Shown in pieces: positions 47,530 to 56,149 of a stretch of 64,000 nucleotides of DNA. The notes beneath the pieces are model-generated. The model had not been told where the DNA came from. It was given only the letters and a program-made list of their open reading frames with translations, and searched no databases. The DNA comes from Caulobacter segnis (GTDB taxonomy: Bacteria > Pseudomonadota > Alphaproteobacteria > Caulobacterales > Caulobacteraceae). The stretch is taken from NCBI RefSeq assembly GCF_029543125.1, contig NZ_JARQWW010000007.1, positions 62,001 through 126,000 on the forward strand, in the 5' to 3' direction. Every line of letters begins with the position of its first letter. Within the stretch, counting starts at the first letter, position 1. A program made the position numbers and the translations under genes.

Positions 47530-48009
47530 CTAGGCGAGGGCTTGGGCGACCTGGTTTTCCAGTTCGGTGGCCAGGGCCTTGCCCATCGGATGGCTGTCGA
47601 CCTTGATGCCGTCGCGGACGGCGGCCTTGATGGCCTGGATGTGGGCGTCGATCAGGCGCATCGGCGCCTTCATGCGCTTCTCCGGCTCGTCGATCAGGCG
47701 GCACAGGGAGCCGGCGAGACGGGTGATCAGCGGATAGTCGTAGGTCGAGCCCAGGCCCTTCAGGTCGTGGGCGCGCAGGTAGAGGCCGTCGATGGTTTCG
47801 GTCGACAGGCCGTCGGACTCGATCTTCTTGCGGGCGGTCTCGAGCTTGTCGATCTCGTCCTGAAGCCATTGGCCGAAATTGCTCGACAGAGCCTGCAGGG
47901 CGGCTTCGGCCTTGGCGATGGCCGACTTGTCGATGCTTCCGCCGCCCACCTTGGCGCGCAGAAGATTCGGCACCTGGATGATCTCGGCTTTGGTCTGAGT
48001 CTGGCCCAC
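47530..48009 (-). CDS. Hpt-domain phosphotransfer protein
   Basis: 159 residues. The central four-helix bundle has the Hpt motif LYLRAHDLKGLGSTYDYPLI with phospho-His81, followed by LAGSLCRLIDEP. The first 60 residues hold an extra helix pair (AKAEAALQALSSNFGQWL). Cytosolic. It can relay phosphate from a hybrid kinase (several in this window) to a response regulator, but no partner is adjacent. Its own terminator lies downstream. Confidence 0.88.
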   Translation of the reverse strand: MGQTQTKAEIIQVPNLLRAKVGGGSIDKSAIAKAEAALQALSSNFGQWLQDEIDKLETARKKIESDGLSTETIDGLYLRAHDLKGLGSTYDYPLITRLAGSLCRLIDEPEKRMKAPMRLIDAHIQAIKAAVRDGIKVDSHPMGKALATELENQVAQALA

Positions 48010-48112
48010 GAGGGAGCCTCCGCTCTGCTGTACGTTCCCGCCAAGCTAGGGCGTGGACGTTAACAACGCGTATTGGGCTTAACGCCACAGGGGAAAAGCC
48101 CGATCTGCGTCC

Positions 48113-48895
48113 TCAGGCGGAGAACTGCTCGGCCAGGACCCGCTCGGCGAGGCTGCGGCCGGCGTCAAACATCATGCAAAGACTGATGGAGCGGTCTTCC
48201 GAGACGTGAACCTCGACCACGTCGCGGACTTCGAAGTTGTCGGCCACGGCGCTGACGGGGCGTTTGTCGGCCTCCATCACCTCGAAGGTGACGCGGGCTT
48301 TGTGCGACAAAAGCGCCCCACGCCAGCGGCGAGGGCGGAATGCGCTGATCGGGGTGAGGGCCAGGGCGTCGGACTCGATCGGAATGATCGGGCCGTGTGC
48401 CGACAGGTTGTAGGCGGTGGAGCCGGCCGGGGTGGCCACCAAGGCGCCGTCGCAGACCAGCTCGCTCATGCGCAGCTTGCCGTCGATGGAGATGCGCAGC
48501 TTTGCGGTCTGCCGCGTCTGGCGCAGCATCGACACCTCGTTGATCGCCAAGGCGCGATGCTGACGGCGCTTGGTGTCGATGGCGACCATGCTCAGCGGGT
48601 GAATGATGGTCCGTTCGGCGGCGTTGATCCGCTCGATCAGATCATCCTCGCTGTATTCGTTCATCAGGAAGCCGACCGAGCCGCGATTCATGCCGTAGAT
48701 CGGCTTCGGCGCCTCGATATGGCGGTGAAGGGTCTCCAGCATGAAGCCGTCGCCGCCGAGGGCCACGACCACCTGGGCGTCTTCTTCGGAGACCTCTCCG
48801 TAACGCTTGGACAGACGCGCCTTGGCGTCCTGCGCTTCGGGGCGGTCGCTGGCCGTGAAGGCGAAGCGCGTGACGACGGGCTGGGGACTGTACAT
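48113..48895 (-). CDS. nadK: NAD kinase
   Basis: 260 residues from ATG 48895 (in-frame upstream starts would overlap the adjacent gene and add a low-complexity tail). [18 protein letters not shown] is the GGDG nucleotide site, [17 protein letters not shown] follows, and [23 protein letters not shown] is the second conserved box. It phosphorylates NAD to NADP, an essential cytosolic step. It is downstream of a DUF2336 gene on the same strand, with 40 bases between, so possibly co-transcribed. Confidence 0.96.
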   Translation of the reverse strand: MYSPQPVVTRFAFTASDRPEAQDAKARLSKRYGEVSEEDAQVVVALGGDGFMLETLHRHIEAPKPIYGMNRGSVGFLMNEYSEDDLIERINAAERTIIHPLSMVAIDTKRRQHRALAINEVSMLRQTRQTAKLRISIDGKLRMSELVCDGALVATPAGSTAYNLSAHGPIIPIESDALALTPISAFRPRRWRGALLSHKARVTFEVMEADKRPVSAVADNFEVRDVVEVHVSEDRSISLCMMFDAGRSLAERVLAEQFSA

Positions 48896-48935
48896 CGTTG
48901 CGGAGCAAGGCCTGAACGGCCGCGCTCCGTCAAGA

Positions 48936-50042
48936 TCACGCGCGGGCGGCGGCCTTGCGGAAGGCGGTGCCGGCGATGTCGGCATGGAACGGCCCGAAGG
49001 CGCCGATGGCGCGGCGGGCGCCCTCGGCTCCGCCGCCGGGACGGCCGCCGTTCAGGCGACGGACCAGTTCGAGGACCGTGGGGAAGACGCTGCGGTCGAT
49101 GCCGACGGCGGCGCAAGCCAGGGCCAGCAGCTCCGGCCGGTCGCCGTCGATGGCGCGCTGGATGTGATCAGGTTCGAAGCCGCCGAGAACCGCGATGGCC
49201 AGGACGAACAGCTCCAGCTGGCCTTCCTTGAGCGTGCGGACGAGATAGCCGGGGCGCAGTTGACCGGCCGCGTGCAGCTTCTCGATCAGGATGCGGTCCA
49301 TGATGTCCCGGTCCTCCTCACGCGCCGGAGCGACGGTGGGCGAGCCGGTATGGGCGTCCTGGATGGAGCGGGCGATGGCCTCGTCCAGCTTGGTCGGGTC
49401 GAGACGGAAGCGCGAGGCGAGCGCCGCGCGAAGGGACTGGCCCACCCACTGATAGAGCCGCTCGGCCAGTTCGGCCGACAGGCTGGGGTGGCGGGCGAGG
49501 GGAGAACGGACGCCGGCCACGCGCTTGGCGAAGTCCACCAGGCGCTCCATGGCCGCCTCGCTGAGGTCGGCGCTGTCGTTGCCGGCCAGGGCGGCCAGAA
49601 CCAGCGGCTCGCCCTTCTGCAGGATGGCCTCGACCACGGCGGCGCCGATCTTCGGACGGCGGGCGACCTCGATCTGGTGCTCGATGGTGGCCTCGACCAG
49701 CAGGCGCATCAGGTCCTGGTCCTTGAGGACCGGGCTGGCGGCGATGATCGGGCGGGCGATGTCAATCTCGTCCGCGGCCAGCATCTTCACCAGGGCGGCG
49801 GGAGCCCAGGCGGCTTCCGAGATGCGTTCAGACAGGCGGGCGCGGATGTCGCGCTCGGCCTGCATGACCAGGGACATGAAGATGGAGTCCAGCAGCTCCT
49901 GGATGGCGGGCGACGTCGTAGAGCCGCCGGCGGCGGCGCCGTCGCACAGGTCCGCGATGCCGCGCAGCAGACGCTCGCGCTCGGCGGGATCGCGGCTCTT
50001 GGCCATCGAAAGAAGCTTGTCGGTCTGGGCGGCTTTGGTCAC
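48936..50042 (-). CDS. DUF2336 protein (second copy)
   Basis: 368 residues, GTG start. All-helical, with [69 protein letters not shown] and [25 protein letters not shown] matching the DUF2336 layout of the first copy (45676). The two are diverged paralogues. It lies upstream of nadK. A role in signalling or cell cycle has been suggested for family members only by context. Confidence 0.92.
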   Translation of the reverse strand: MTKAAQTDKLLSMAKSRDPAERERLLRGIADLCDGAAAGGSTTSPAIQELLDSIFMSLVMQAERDIRARLSERISEAAWAPAALVKMLAADEIDIARPIIAASPVLKDQDLMRLLVEATIEHQIEVARRPKIGAAVVEAILQKGEPLVLAALAGNDSADLSEAAMERLVDFAKRVAGVRSPLARHPSLSAELAERLYQWVGQSLRAALASRFRLDPTKLDEAIARSIQDAHTGSPTVAPAREEDRDIMDRILIEKLHAAGQLRPGYLVRTLKEGQLELFVLAIAVLGGFEPDHIQRAIDGDRPELLALACAAVGIDRSVFPTVLELVRRLNGGRPGGGAEGARRAIGAFGPFHADIAGTAFRKAAARA

Positions 50043-50224
50043 CCGATCGATCCTTGGAAAGCTTGTACTGCTCAGTACTGACCCTGACCCCTTGGCGTGA
50101 AAAGAGTTTTAATGCCGACGGAGAACGACTTGGCGGCGAAGTTGACGGCCGCGTCATTGTTCTTGACGCACGGCCGGCGCGGCGCGAACCTTCATCAAAA
50201 CCAATAAGATCACGGAGGAACACC

Positions 50225-51001
50225 ATGGCCGATGGAGCCGTAGCGGGCGCTGGCTCGCTGAAGGGACGCGTGAGCGAGGGCGAGTGGAAGGCCCGGGTCG
50301 ACTTGGCGGCGCTGTACCGGCTGGTGGCGCTGCACGGGTGGGACGACATGATCTTCACCCACATCTCCGCCCGCGTGCCGGGACCGGAGCATCACTTCCT
50401 GATCAATCCCTACGGCATGTTCTTCGGCGAGATGACCGCCTCGTGCCTGGTGAAGGTCGATCTGGAGGGCAACATCGTCCAGGAGACGACCGGCTTCATC
50501 AATCCGGCGGGCTTCACCATCCACTCCGCGATCCACAATGCGCGGGAGGACGCCAACTTCGTCATCCACCTGCACACGGATGCGGGGACGGCGGTGTCGG
50601 CCCATGCCGAGGGCCTGCTGCCGCTGACGCAGCATTGCCTGATCACGCAGCCGCAACTGGCCTATCACGACTATGAGGGCATCGCCCTGAACCTGGAGGA
50701 GCGCGAACGCATCGTCGCCGATCTGGGCGACAAGCGCCTGATGTTGCTGCGCAATCACGGCACCCTGGCGGTGGGCTCCACCGCCGCCGAGGCGTGGCTG
50801 GGGATCTTCTTCCTGGAGCGGTCCTGCGCCCAGCAGGTGATGGCCCTGAGCATCGGGCGGGACAAGGTCCTGCTGGCGCCGGAGGCCGCCCAGGCGGAGG
50901 TGCGCAGCCAGACGGGGATGGGCATGGGCATGATCGGCGGGCTGGCCTGGCCGGGCTGCCTGCGGAAACTGGATCGGGAACTGCCTGGCTACGACGCCTG
51001 A
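50225..51001 (+). CDS. Class II aldolase/adducin-family protein
   Basis: 258 residues from ATG 50225 (CACGGAGGAAC upstream). DDMIFTHISARVPGPEHHFLINPYG, FVIHLHTDAGTAVSAHAEGLLPL (HxH metal ligands) and LMLLRNHGTLAVGSTAAEAW (third His) are the class II aldolase fold. The family includes fuculose-1-P and ribulose-5-P aldolases/epimerases and many uncharacterised members. The substrate is unknown. A terminator follows, so it is probably its own unit rather than part of the 2-oxoadipate genes. Confidence 0.92.
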   Translation: MADGAVAGAGSLKGRVSEGEWKARVDLAALYRLVALHGWDDMIFTHISARVPGPEHHFLINPYGMFFGEMTASCLVKVDLEGNIVQETTGFINPAGFTIHSAIHNAREDANFVIHLHTDAGTAVSAHAEGLLPLTQHCLITQPQLAYHDYEGIALNLEERERIVADLGDKRLMLLRNHGTLAVGSTAAEAWLGIFFLERSCAQQVMALSIGRDKVLLAPEAAQAEVRSQTGMGMGMIGGLAWPGCLRKLDRELPGYDA

Positions 51002-51027
51002 CACCAAGTCCCAGGGACGAAAATTCG

Positions 51028-51059
51028 CCGCCGCGAGCCTCGGGTTCGCGGCGGTTTTT
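51028..51059 (+). terminator. Rho-independent terminator after the class II aldolase
   Basis: CCGCCGCGA (51028-51036) pairs with TCGCGGCGG (51046-51054), extendable to 12 pairs, followed by TTTTT. The same bases also encode a signal-peptide-like stretch in another frame (see the following gene), which may be chance. Confidence 0.8.
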
Positions 51060-51202
51060 ATGTGCGGTAAAGCCCACGCAGGGGCCTGGGCGCCGGAGGC
51101 GGGATCGGGGCAGTCGATCGTCAAGTATGAGTCCACTCGCTCGAAGCTGGACTTCGATCACCGAGGGGGGCGCTCCGCCGGCAAACCCGCCCCGAGAGGG
51201 CG

Positions 51203-51799
51203 GTGACTCAGTGGCGCGAGCGCGGGGTGAGCGATCAACTGACCGTGCAGACCAAGGTCAGCGTGGTCGAGGGCCATGTCCTCGAGGACCAGAACCTTCA
51301 CATCTCCTACTGGGGGCAGCGGCCTGTCGAGGTCGGCGCGCGCTATGCGGTTGTGCAGAGAGAACGCACGGCGGTGGCGGTCTATGGCGGGGCGATCATC
51401 GACGGGGTCGGGCGGAACATCATCTATGCGCCGCCAGGGCGCGGGGCTGTCGATCTGGCGCTTCGCCTGCTGGCTGGCCGGTCGATCAAGGTGCTGGGCC
51501 GCGAGGCGTTCGGCGAAGCCCAGGTCGCCAGATTGTTTCGCAATGGAATGCCTGACGAGATGCGGCTGGACGCCACCGTTGGCGTCGAGGTGGCGCGGGC
51601 GTGGCAGGTGCTGGTTCAGGCCTATGCCGGCCGCGCCGAGCGGGACTTCGCCAAGCCCGTCTGGCTGAAAGGCGAGGTCTCCGTCGTCCGGCGGGTGGGG
51701 GAGACCTGGCGGGTGCAGGCGGGGTGGCGGCAAACCCTGACGGGTCGTCATGTGCCGGTGGATCGCGGGCCGGTTATGGCGCTGTGGCGGGATTTCTGA
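51203..51799 (+). CDS. Hypothetical beta-rich protein, probably frameshifted at its 5' end
   Basis: 198 residues in the open frame (VTQWRERGVSDQLTVQTKVS, GQRPVEVGARYAVVQRERTAV, GGAIIDGVGRNIIYAPPGRG), a beta-rich pattern like outer-membrane-associated proteins. There is no signal peptide in this frame. In another frame, 51021-51200 reads FAAASLGFAAVFMCGKAHAGAW, then APEAGSGQSIVKYESTRSK, a signal peptide and mature start, ending in a TGA next to this frame. One frameshift near 51200 would join them into a secreted protein of about 260 residues. If real, the gene is broken or starts differently. The family was not recognised. Confidence 0.55.
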   Translation: MTQWRERGVSDQLTVQTKVSVVEGHVLEDQNLHISYWGQRPVEVGARYAVVQRERTAVAVYGGAIIDGVGRNIIYAPPGRGAVDLALRLLAGRSIKVLGREAFGEAQVARLFRNGMPDEMRLDATVGVEVARAWQVLVQAYAGRAERDFAKPVWLKGEVSVVRRVGETWRVQAGWRQTLTGRHVPVDRGPVMALWRDF

Positions 51800-51893
51800 G
51801 GGCGGGGTTGCGCCCAGCCCCCGGCTTGCGGCAGGAAGTCCTGCGCGACCACGATACAGAAGCAAGAACGCGCTGAGGCAGGGAACGGGACGC

Positions 51894-53303
51894 TTGCTGA
51901 GCCCCCAACACATCGCCGCCCTTGAAGCCCTCGTCGGCGCCGACGGGCTGGTGCGCGACGCCGCTGATCTGGCGCCCTACGAGCAGGCCGCCCGCTATGG
52001 CGGCGGCAAGGCCGTGCTGGTGGTGCGGCCGGCGGACACGGCGCAGGTTTCGGCCGTGGTCGGCTACTGCGTGCGCGAGGGACTGAGCTTCATTCCGCAG
52101 GGGGCGAACACCGGGCTGGTGCTGGGCTCCACGCCGGACAAGGCGGGCGGGCAGATCGTTCTGTCCCTGGACCGCCTGCGCGCGCCGTTCGAGATCGACA
52201 CCGCCGACCGCACGGTGCGGGTCGGGGCGGGGGTGCGCCTGTCGGCCCTGAACGCGGCGCTGGAGCCGCACGGCCTGTTCCTGCCCATCGACCTCGGCGC
52301 CGACCCGATGATCGGCGGCATGGCGGCGACCAATACCGGCGGGGCGCGGTTCCTGCGTTACGGCGACATGCGCCGGCATGTGCTGGGGCTGGAAATCGTG
52401 CTGGCCGACGCGGCGGGCACGGTGCTGCGCCTGGGTGACGGGCTACGCAAGGACAACGCCGCGCTGGACCTGCGGCAGGTTGTGGTCGGCTCCTGCGGGG
52501 CGCTGGGCGTGATCACCGAGGTGACGGTGGAGGTGAAGACCCGTCCGACCCACACGGCGGCGGCCCTGCTGGTGCCGCGTGACGAAGATGCGGTGCTGGA
52601 CCTGCTGCTGGCCTTCGAGAAGGAGGCGGGCGAGCACCTGACCGCCTTCGAGGGCATGTCGCGGGCGTCCATGACCCATGCGCTGAAGCATGTGGCGTCG
52701 CTGCGCAATCCGTTTAGCGGCGGGGAGATTCCGGCCTATGCGGTGCTGGTGGAGCTGACCTCCACGAGCGCGGCGGCGCTGGACGAGGCGCTGGAGCGCG
52801 TCCTGACCGGTTTGTTCGAGCGTGAGGACGCGCCCTTGGCCGACGCCATCCTGGCGCCGCCGGAGCGGTCCTGGGCTTTGCGCCATTCGCTGTCGGAAGG
52901 CCTGCGCGCCAGCGGGCCGGTGACGGGCTTTGACCTGTCGTTCAAGCGGTCGCGGGTGATGGATTTCCGGCGGGAGGCCATCGCGGCCCTGGCGGCGGAG
53001 TTCCCGGACTATGAGGTCTGCGACTTCGGCCACATCGGCGACGGCGGGGTTCACTTCAACATGCTGCGCGCCGAAGGCCCGGCGAGCCCCGAGCGGGCGG
53101 CGGCGCTGAACGACGCGGTGCTGGATTTGGCGGTGCGCAAGTACGGCGGCAGCTTCAGCGGCGAACACGGCATCGGCCGGGCCAACCAGGCCGCCTATGA
53201 CGCCTACACCCCCGAGGACCTGAAGCGCCTGTCGGGTGCGGTGGTCGATCTGTTTTCCAAGGCGCCGGCCGGCGCCGCACGTTTCGGCCCCGCGCGGGCC
53301 TGA
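51894..53303 (+). CDS. FAD-linked oxidase, D-2-hydroxyglutarate dehydrogenase-like (GlcD/D2HGDH family)
   Basis: 469 residues from TTG 51894 (GGGAACGGGA upstream; the longer frame has no homology). The FAD_binding_4 domain has SFIPQGANTGLVLGSTP and NTGGARFLRYGDMRRHVLGLEIVL. The C-terminal FAD-oxidase domain has CDFGHIGDGGVHFNM and SGEHGIGRANQAAYD. Such enzymes oxidise D-2-hydroxyacids such as D-2-hydroxyglutarate to 2-oxoglutarate, passing electrons to quinone or ETF. Specificity is supported by the AmaB- and HglS-like genes directly downstream (15 and 28 bases between genes), which would make this substrate. Confidence 0.88.
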   Translation: MLSPQHIAALEALVGADGLVRDAADLAPYEQAARYGGGKAVLVVRPADTAQVSAVVGYCVREGLSFIPQGANTGLVLGSTPDKAGGQIVLSLDRLRAPFEIDTADRTVRVGAGVRLSALNAALEPHGLFLPIDLGADPMIGGMAATNTGGARFLRYGDMRRHVLGLEIVLADAAGTVLRLGDGLRKDNAALDLRQVVVGSCGALGVITEVTVEVKTRPTHTAAALLVPRDEDAVLDLLLAFEKEAGEHLTAFEGMSRASMTHALKHVASLRNPFSGGEIPAYAVLVELTSTSAAALDEALERVLTGLFEREDAPLADAILAPPERSWALRHSLSEGLRASGPVTGFDLSFKRSRVMDFRREAIAALAAEFPDYEVCDFGHIGDGGVHFNMLRAEGPASPERAAALNDAVLDLAVRKYGGSFSGEHGIGRANQAAYDAYTPEDLKRLSGAVVDLFSKAPAGAARFGPARA

Positions 53304-53318
53304 TTTCCCGGAGTCGCC

Positions 53319-54836
53319 ATGACCGCCATCGCCCCCGTCTCGGGTGAAATGCTCGACATCCTGAAGCGCCTCGGCGTTTCGATCCCGGCGGACGGCACGC
53401 TGCAGGCGCGCTCGTCGGTGACGGGGGAGGCGATCTGCAAGCTGCGCGAGCATACGGCGGACGAGGCGAAGATCGCCATCGACAAGGCCCACGCCGCCTA
53501 TCTGGCCTGGCGCAAGGTTCCGGCGCCGCGCCGGGGCGAGCTGGTCCGCCTGCTGGGCGAGGAGCTGCGCGCGGCGAAGGCCGATCTGGGCCGGCTGGTG
53601 ACGCTGGAGGCCGGCAAGGTCACGTCCGAGGGCCTGGGCGAGGTCCAGGAGATGATCGACATCTGCGACTACGCCGTGGGCCTGTCGCGGCAGCTGTTCG
53701 GCCTGACCATCGCCACGGAGCGGTCCGAGCACCGGATGATGGAGACCTGGCATCCGCTGGGCGTGGTGGGGGTGATCTCCGCCTTCAACTTCCCGGTGGC
53801 GGTGTGGTCGTGGAACGCGGCCCTGGCCTTCGTCTGCGGCGACGCGGTGGTGTGGAAGCCGTCGGAGAAGACGCCGCTGGTCGCCCTGGCGGTGCAGGCC
53901 CTGTTCGACAAGGCTGCGGCGCGGTTCGGCGAGGCGCCGGAGGGCCTGTCGACCCTGCTGATCGGCGGACGCGAGGTGGGCGAGGCGCTGGTGGACCATC
54001 CGAAGGTCCCGCTGGTCTCGGCCACCGGCTCGACCGCCATGGGGCGTCAGGTGGGCCCGAAGCTGGCCACGCGGTTCGCCCGGGCGATCCTGGAGCTGGG
54101 CGGCAACAACGCCGCCATCATCGCGCCGAGCGCGGACCTGGACCTGACCCTGCGCGGTGTGGCCTTCGCCGCCATGGGCACGGCGGGGCAGCGTTGCACG
54201 ACCCTGCGCCGGCTGTTTGTGCATGAGAGCGTCTATGACGCCTTCGTCCCGCGTCTGAAGGCGGCCTACGCCTCCGTGGCGGTGGGCGATCCGGGCGTGA
54301 CCGGAACCCTGATCGGGCCGCTGATCGACCAAGCCGCCTTCTACGGCATGCAGAAGGCGCTGGAGCAGGCCAAGGCGGCCGGCGGCGACGTGCAGGGCGG
54401 CGAACGGGTGGCGGTCGAAGGGGCTGCGGACGCTTTCTATGTGCGTCCTGCCATCGTGGAGATCGGCGAGCAGGCCGAGGTGGTCCGCAAGGAGACCTTC
54501 GCCCCCGTCCTGTACGTGATGAAGTACCGCGAGCTGGAAGAGGCCATCGCCCTGCAGAACGACGTGCCACAGGGGCTGTCATCGTCGATCTTCACCCTCG
54601 ATATGCGCGAGGCCGAGCGGTTCGTTTCCGACGAGGGGTCGGACTGCGGCATCGCCAATGTGAACCTGGGCCCGTCGGGCGCCGAGATCGGCGGGGCGTT
54701 CGGCGGCGAGAAGGAGACCGGCGGCGGCCGCGAGGCGGGCTCCGACAGCTGGAAGGCCTATATGAGACGGGCGACCAATACGGTGAACTACGGCCGCACC
54801 CTGCCGCTGGCGCAGGGCGTGGTGTTCGATGTCTAG
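53319..54836 (+). CDS. amaB: L-2-aminoadipate-6-semialdehyde dehydrogenase-like (ALDH7/AmaB)
   Basis: 505 residues, soluble. The ALDH fold has the cofactor-site segment VISAFNFPVAVWSWNAALAF, catalytic Glu259 (LELGGNNAA) and nucleophile Cys293 (GTAGQRCTTLRRL). SGAEIGGAFGGEKETGGGREAGSDSWK near the C-terminus is typical of ALDH7 (antiquitin, AmaB). It oxidises 2-aminoadipate semialdehyde (in equilibrium with piperideine-6-carboxylate) to 2-aminoadipate in lysine breakdown. Flanked by the dehydrogenase and HglS-like genes in one transcription unit. Confidence 0.88.
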   Translation: MTAIAPVSGEMLDILKRLGVSIPADGTLQARSSVTGEAICKLREHTADEAKIAIDKAHAAYLAWRKVPAPRRGELVRLLGEELRAAKADLGRLVTLEAGKVTSEGLGEVQEMIDICDYAVGLSRQLFGLTIATERSEHRMMETWHPLGVVGVISAFNFPVAVWSWNAALAFVCGDAVVWKPSEKTPLVALAVQALFDKAAARFGEAPEGLSTLLIGGREVGEALVDHPKVPLVSATGSTAMGRQVGPKLATRFARAILELGGNNAAIIAPSADLDLTLRGVAFAAMGTAGQRCTTLRRLFVHESVYDAFVPRLKAAYASVAVGDPGVTGTLIGPLIDQAAFYGMQKALEQAKAAGGDVQGGERVAVEGAADAFYVRPAIVEIGEQAEVVRKETFAPVLYVMKYRELEEAIALQNDVPQGLSSSIFTLDMREAERFVSDEGSDCGIANVNLGPSGAEIGGAFGGEKETGGGREAGSDSWKAYMRRATNTVNYGRTLPLAQGVVFDV

Positions 54837-54864
54837 TTTTCAGCGGAAGTAGGGAGAAGAAACA

Positions 54865-55887
54865 ATGGCGCAGTCCAACCTCACCCGCCTTCTCACCGTC
54901 GCCATCGGCACTGACGCTGCCGCCGAGGTTCTGGCGACCCTCGACCTGGAGCCGGTCCTCACCGAAGAGGCCGGAGAGACCGTCTCTCGCGGGGTGTTCG
55001 CCATGGCCATGAACGGGGTGCTGTTCCATGACCTGATGCGGCGCGTGCCCACCGGGGCCGCCTATGTGGGCGACCGCAAGGCGGCGGGTGAGAAGGTTGT
55101 GTTCGACCACGGCGCCCTGCGCACCGTGCGCTTCGCCGACGGGCCGACCGGCGCTTTGCCGGGCGGGATCGAGGCCTTCACCCGCATCTTCGAACCGCTG
55201 GGCTATCACCAGGCCGGGCTCTATCCGCTGGACCGCCTGAAGATGACGGGGCGCGCCTACGCCCATCTGGACCATCCGGAGGGGGTGCCGCAGTTCTTCC
55301 TCAGCGAGCTGCACGTGGAGCGTTTTTCGCCGGAATTCCAGACGGCGGCCGGGCGGGTGTTCGGCACGTCGAAGGACCCGCTGGGCGTGGAGGCTGTGCA
55401 GGCCCTGGGCACCTTTGCCAAGGATGGCCGCGCGCCCATCGACCTGGCTGAGAAAGCCCTGCCGCAGATCGTCGCCGCCTTCGCGGTGACGCATGAGGTT
55501 CCGGCCCTGACGGACTATCAGGCGCTGAAGGCGGAGTCGGCGGAGGCGGCCTGGATCGCCACCGAGGGGGCGTCCTTCAACCACGCCACCGACCGCGTGG
55601 CTGACGTGGAGGCGACGGCCGAAGGGCAACGCCAGCTCGGCCGGGCGGTGAAGGACCGCATCGAAATCTCCGGTTCCGGCCGCGTGCGGCAGACGGCGTT
55701 CCGGGCCGATCATGTGGATCGCACCTTCGTCCGCGAAGACGGCCGCGAGGTGGTGCTGAAGGTCCCTGGCTCGTTCTACGAGTTCATCACCCGCGACATC
55801 GATCCGGCCACGGGGAAGATGGACCTGGCTTTCGACACCTCGAATGCTCAGGGCATCTTCAAGATGACCGAAGCGGCGAGCATGTAA
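54865..55887 (+). CDS. hglS: 2-oxoadipate dioxygenase/decarboxylase-like (DUF1338, HglS)
   Basis: 340 residues, AGGGAGAAG upstream. DUF1338 fold with three candidate Fe(II) ligands in the family positions: His55 (VLFHDLMRRV), His240 (SFNHATDRV) and Glu306 (FYEFITRD). HglS turns 2-oxoadipate, O2 and water into D-2-hydroxyglutarate and CO2. It stands with a D-2-hydroxyglutarate dehydrogenase-like gene and an AmaB-like gene, as in pseudomonad lysine catabolism. A hairpin terminator follows. The usual length is somewhat longer (about 460 in P. putida), so this is a shorter family form. Confidence 0.88.
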   Translation: MAQSNLTRLLTVAIGTDAAAEVLATLDLEPVLTEEAGETVSRGVFAMAMNGVLFHDLMRRVPTGAAYVGDRKAAGEKVVFDHGALRTVRFADGPTGALPGGIEAFTRIFEPLGYHQAGLYPLDRLKMTGRAYAHLDHPEGVPQFFLSELHVERFSPEFQTAAGRVFGTSKDPLGVEAVQALGTFAKDGRAPIDLAEKALPQIVAAFAVTHEVPALTDYQALKAESAEAAWIATEGASFNHATDRVADVEATAEGQRQLGRAVKDRIEISGSGRVRQTAFRADHVDRTFVREDGREVVLKVPGSFYEFITRDIDPATGKMDLAFDTSNAQGIFKMTEAASM

Positions 55888-55896
55888 TCGCCACGG

Positions 55897-55932
55897 CGCG
55901 CCGCGAGCCCGGGTTCGGCGAATCGCGGCGCG
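55897..55932 (+). terminator. GC-rich hairpin after the HglS-like gene
   Basis: CGCGCCGCGA (55897-55906) pairs with TCGCGGCGCG (55923-55932), 10 bp with a 16-base loop. Followed by TGATTTATC, a weak T-run. Probable end of the 2-oxoadipate operon. Confidence 0.55.
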
Positions 55933-56047
55933 TGATTTATCGAAAAGCACTGTTCTTTATCGTCTTTTTAAACGTCACCGTGGTTAGCGGTGCGGCGGGA
56001 ATGTGGCGCAAGCCCCCGCAAATGCTCTGCATTTCCATTTTGAAATA

Positions 56048-56075
56048 CAGTGACATCAGCCAGTCACTGGACTGG
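56048..56075. promoter_or_regulatory. Palindrome upstream of the RND genes, candidate operator
   Basis: CAGTGAC (56048-56054) and GTCACTG (56063-56069) form a perfect inverted repeat, 8 bases apart. An overlapping CCAGT..ACTGG pair spans 56061-56075. It lies about 80 bases upstream of the adaptor start and has the size of a TetR-type operator. No repressor gene is adjacent. Confidence 0.4.
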
Positions 56076-56149
56076 TTCTACTGCGCATAACATACGTTCG
56101 CCACATTTCAGGTCGCGCCGGTATCTCTCCGGCGAATGGAGCCCACCGC

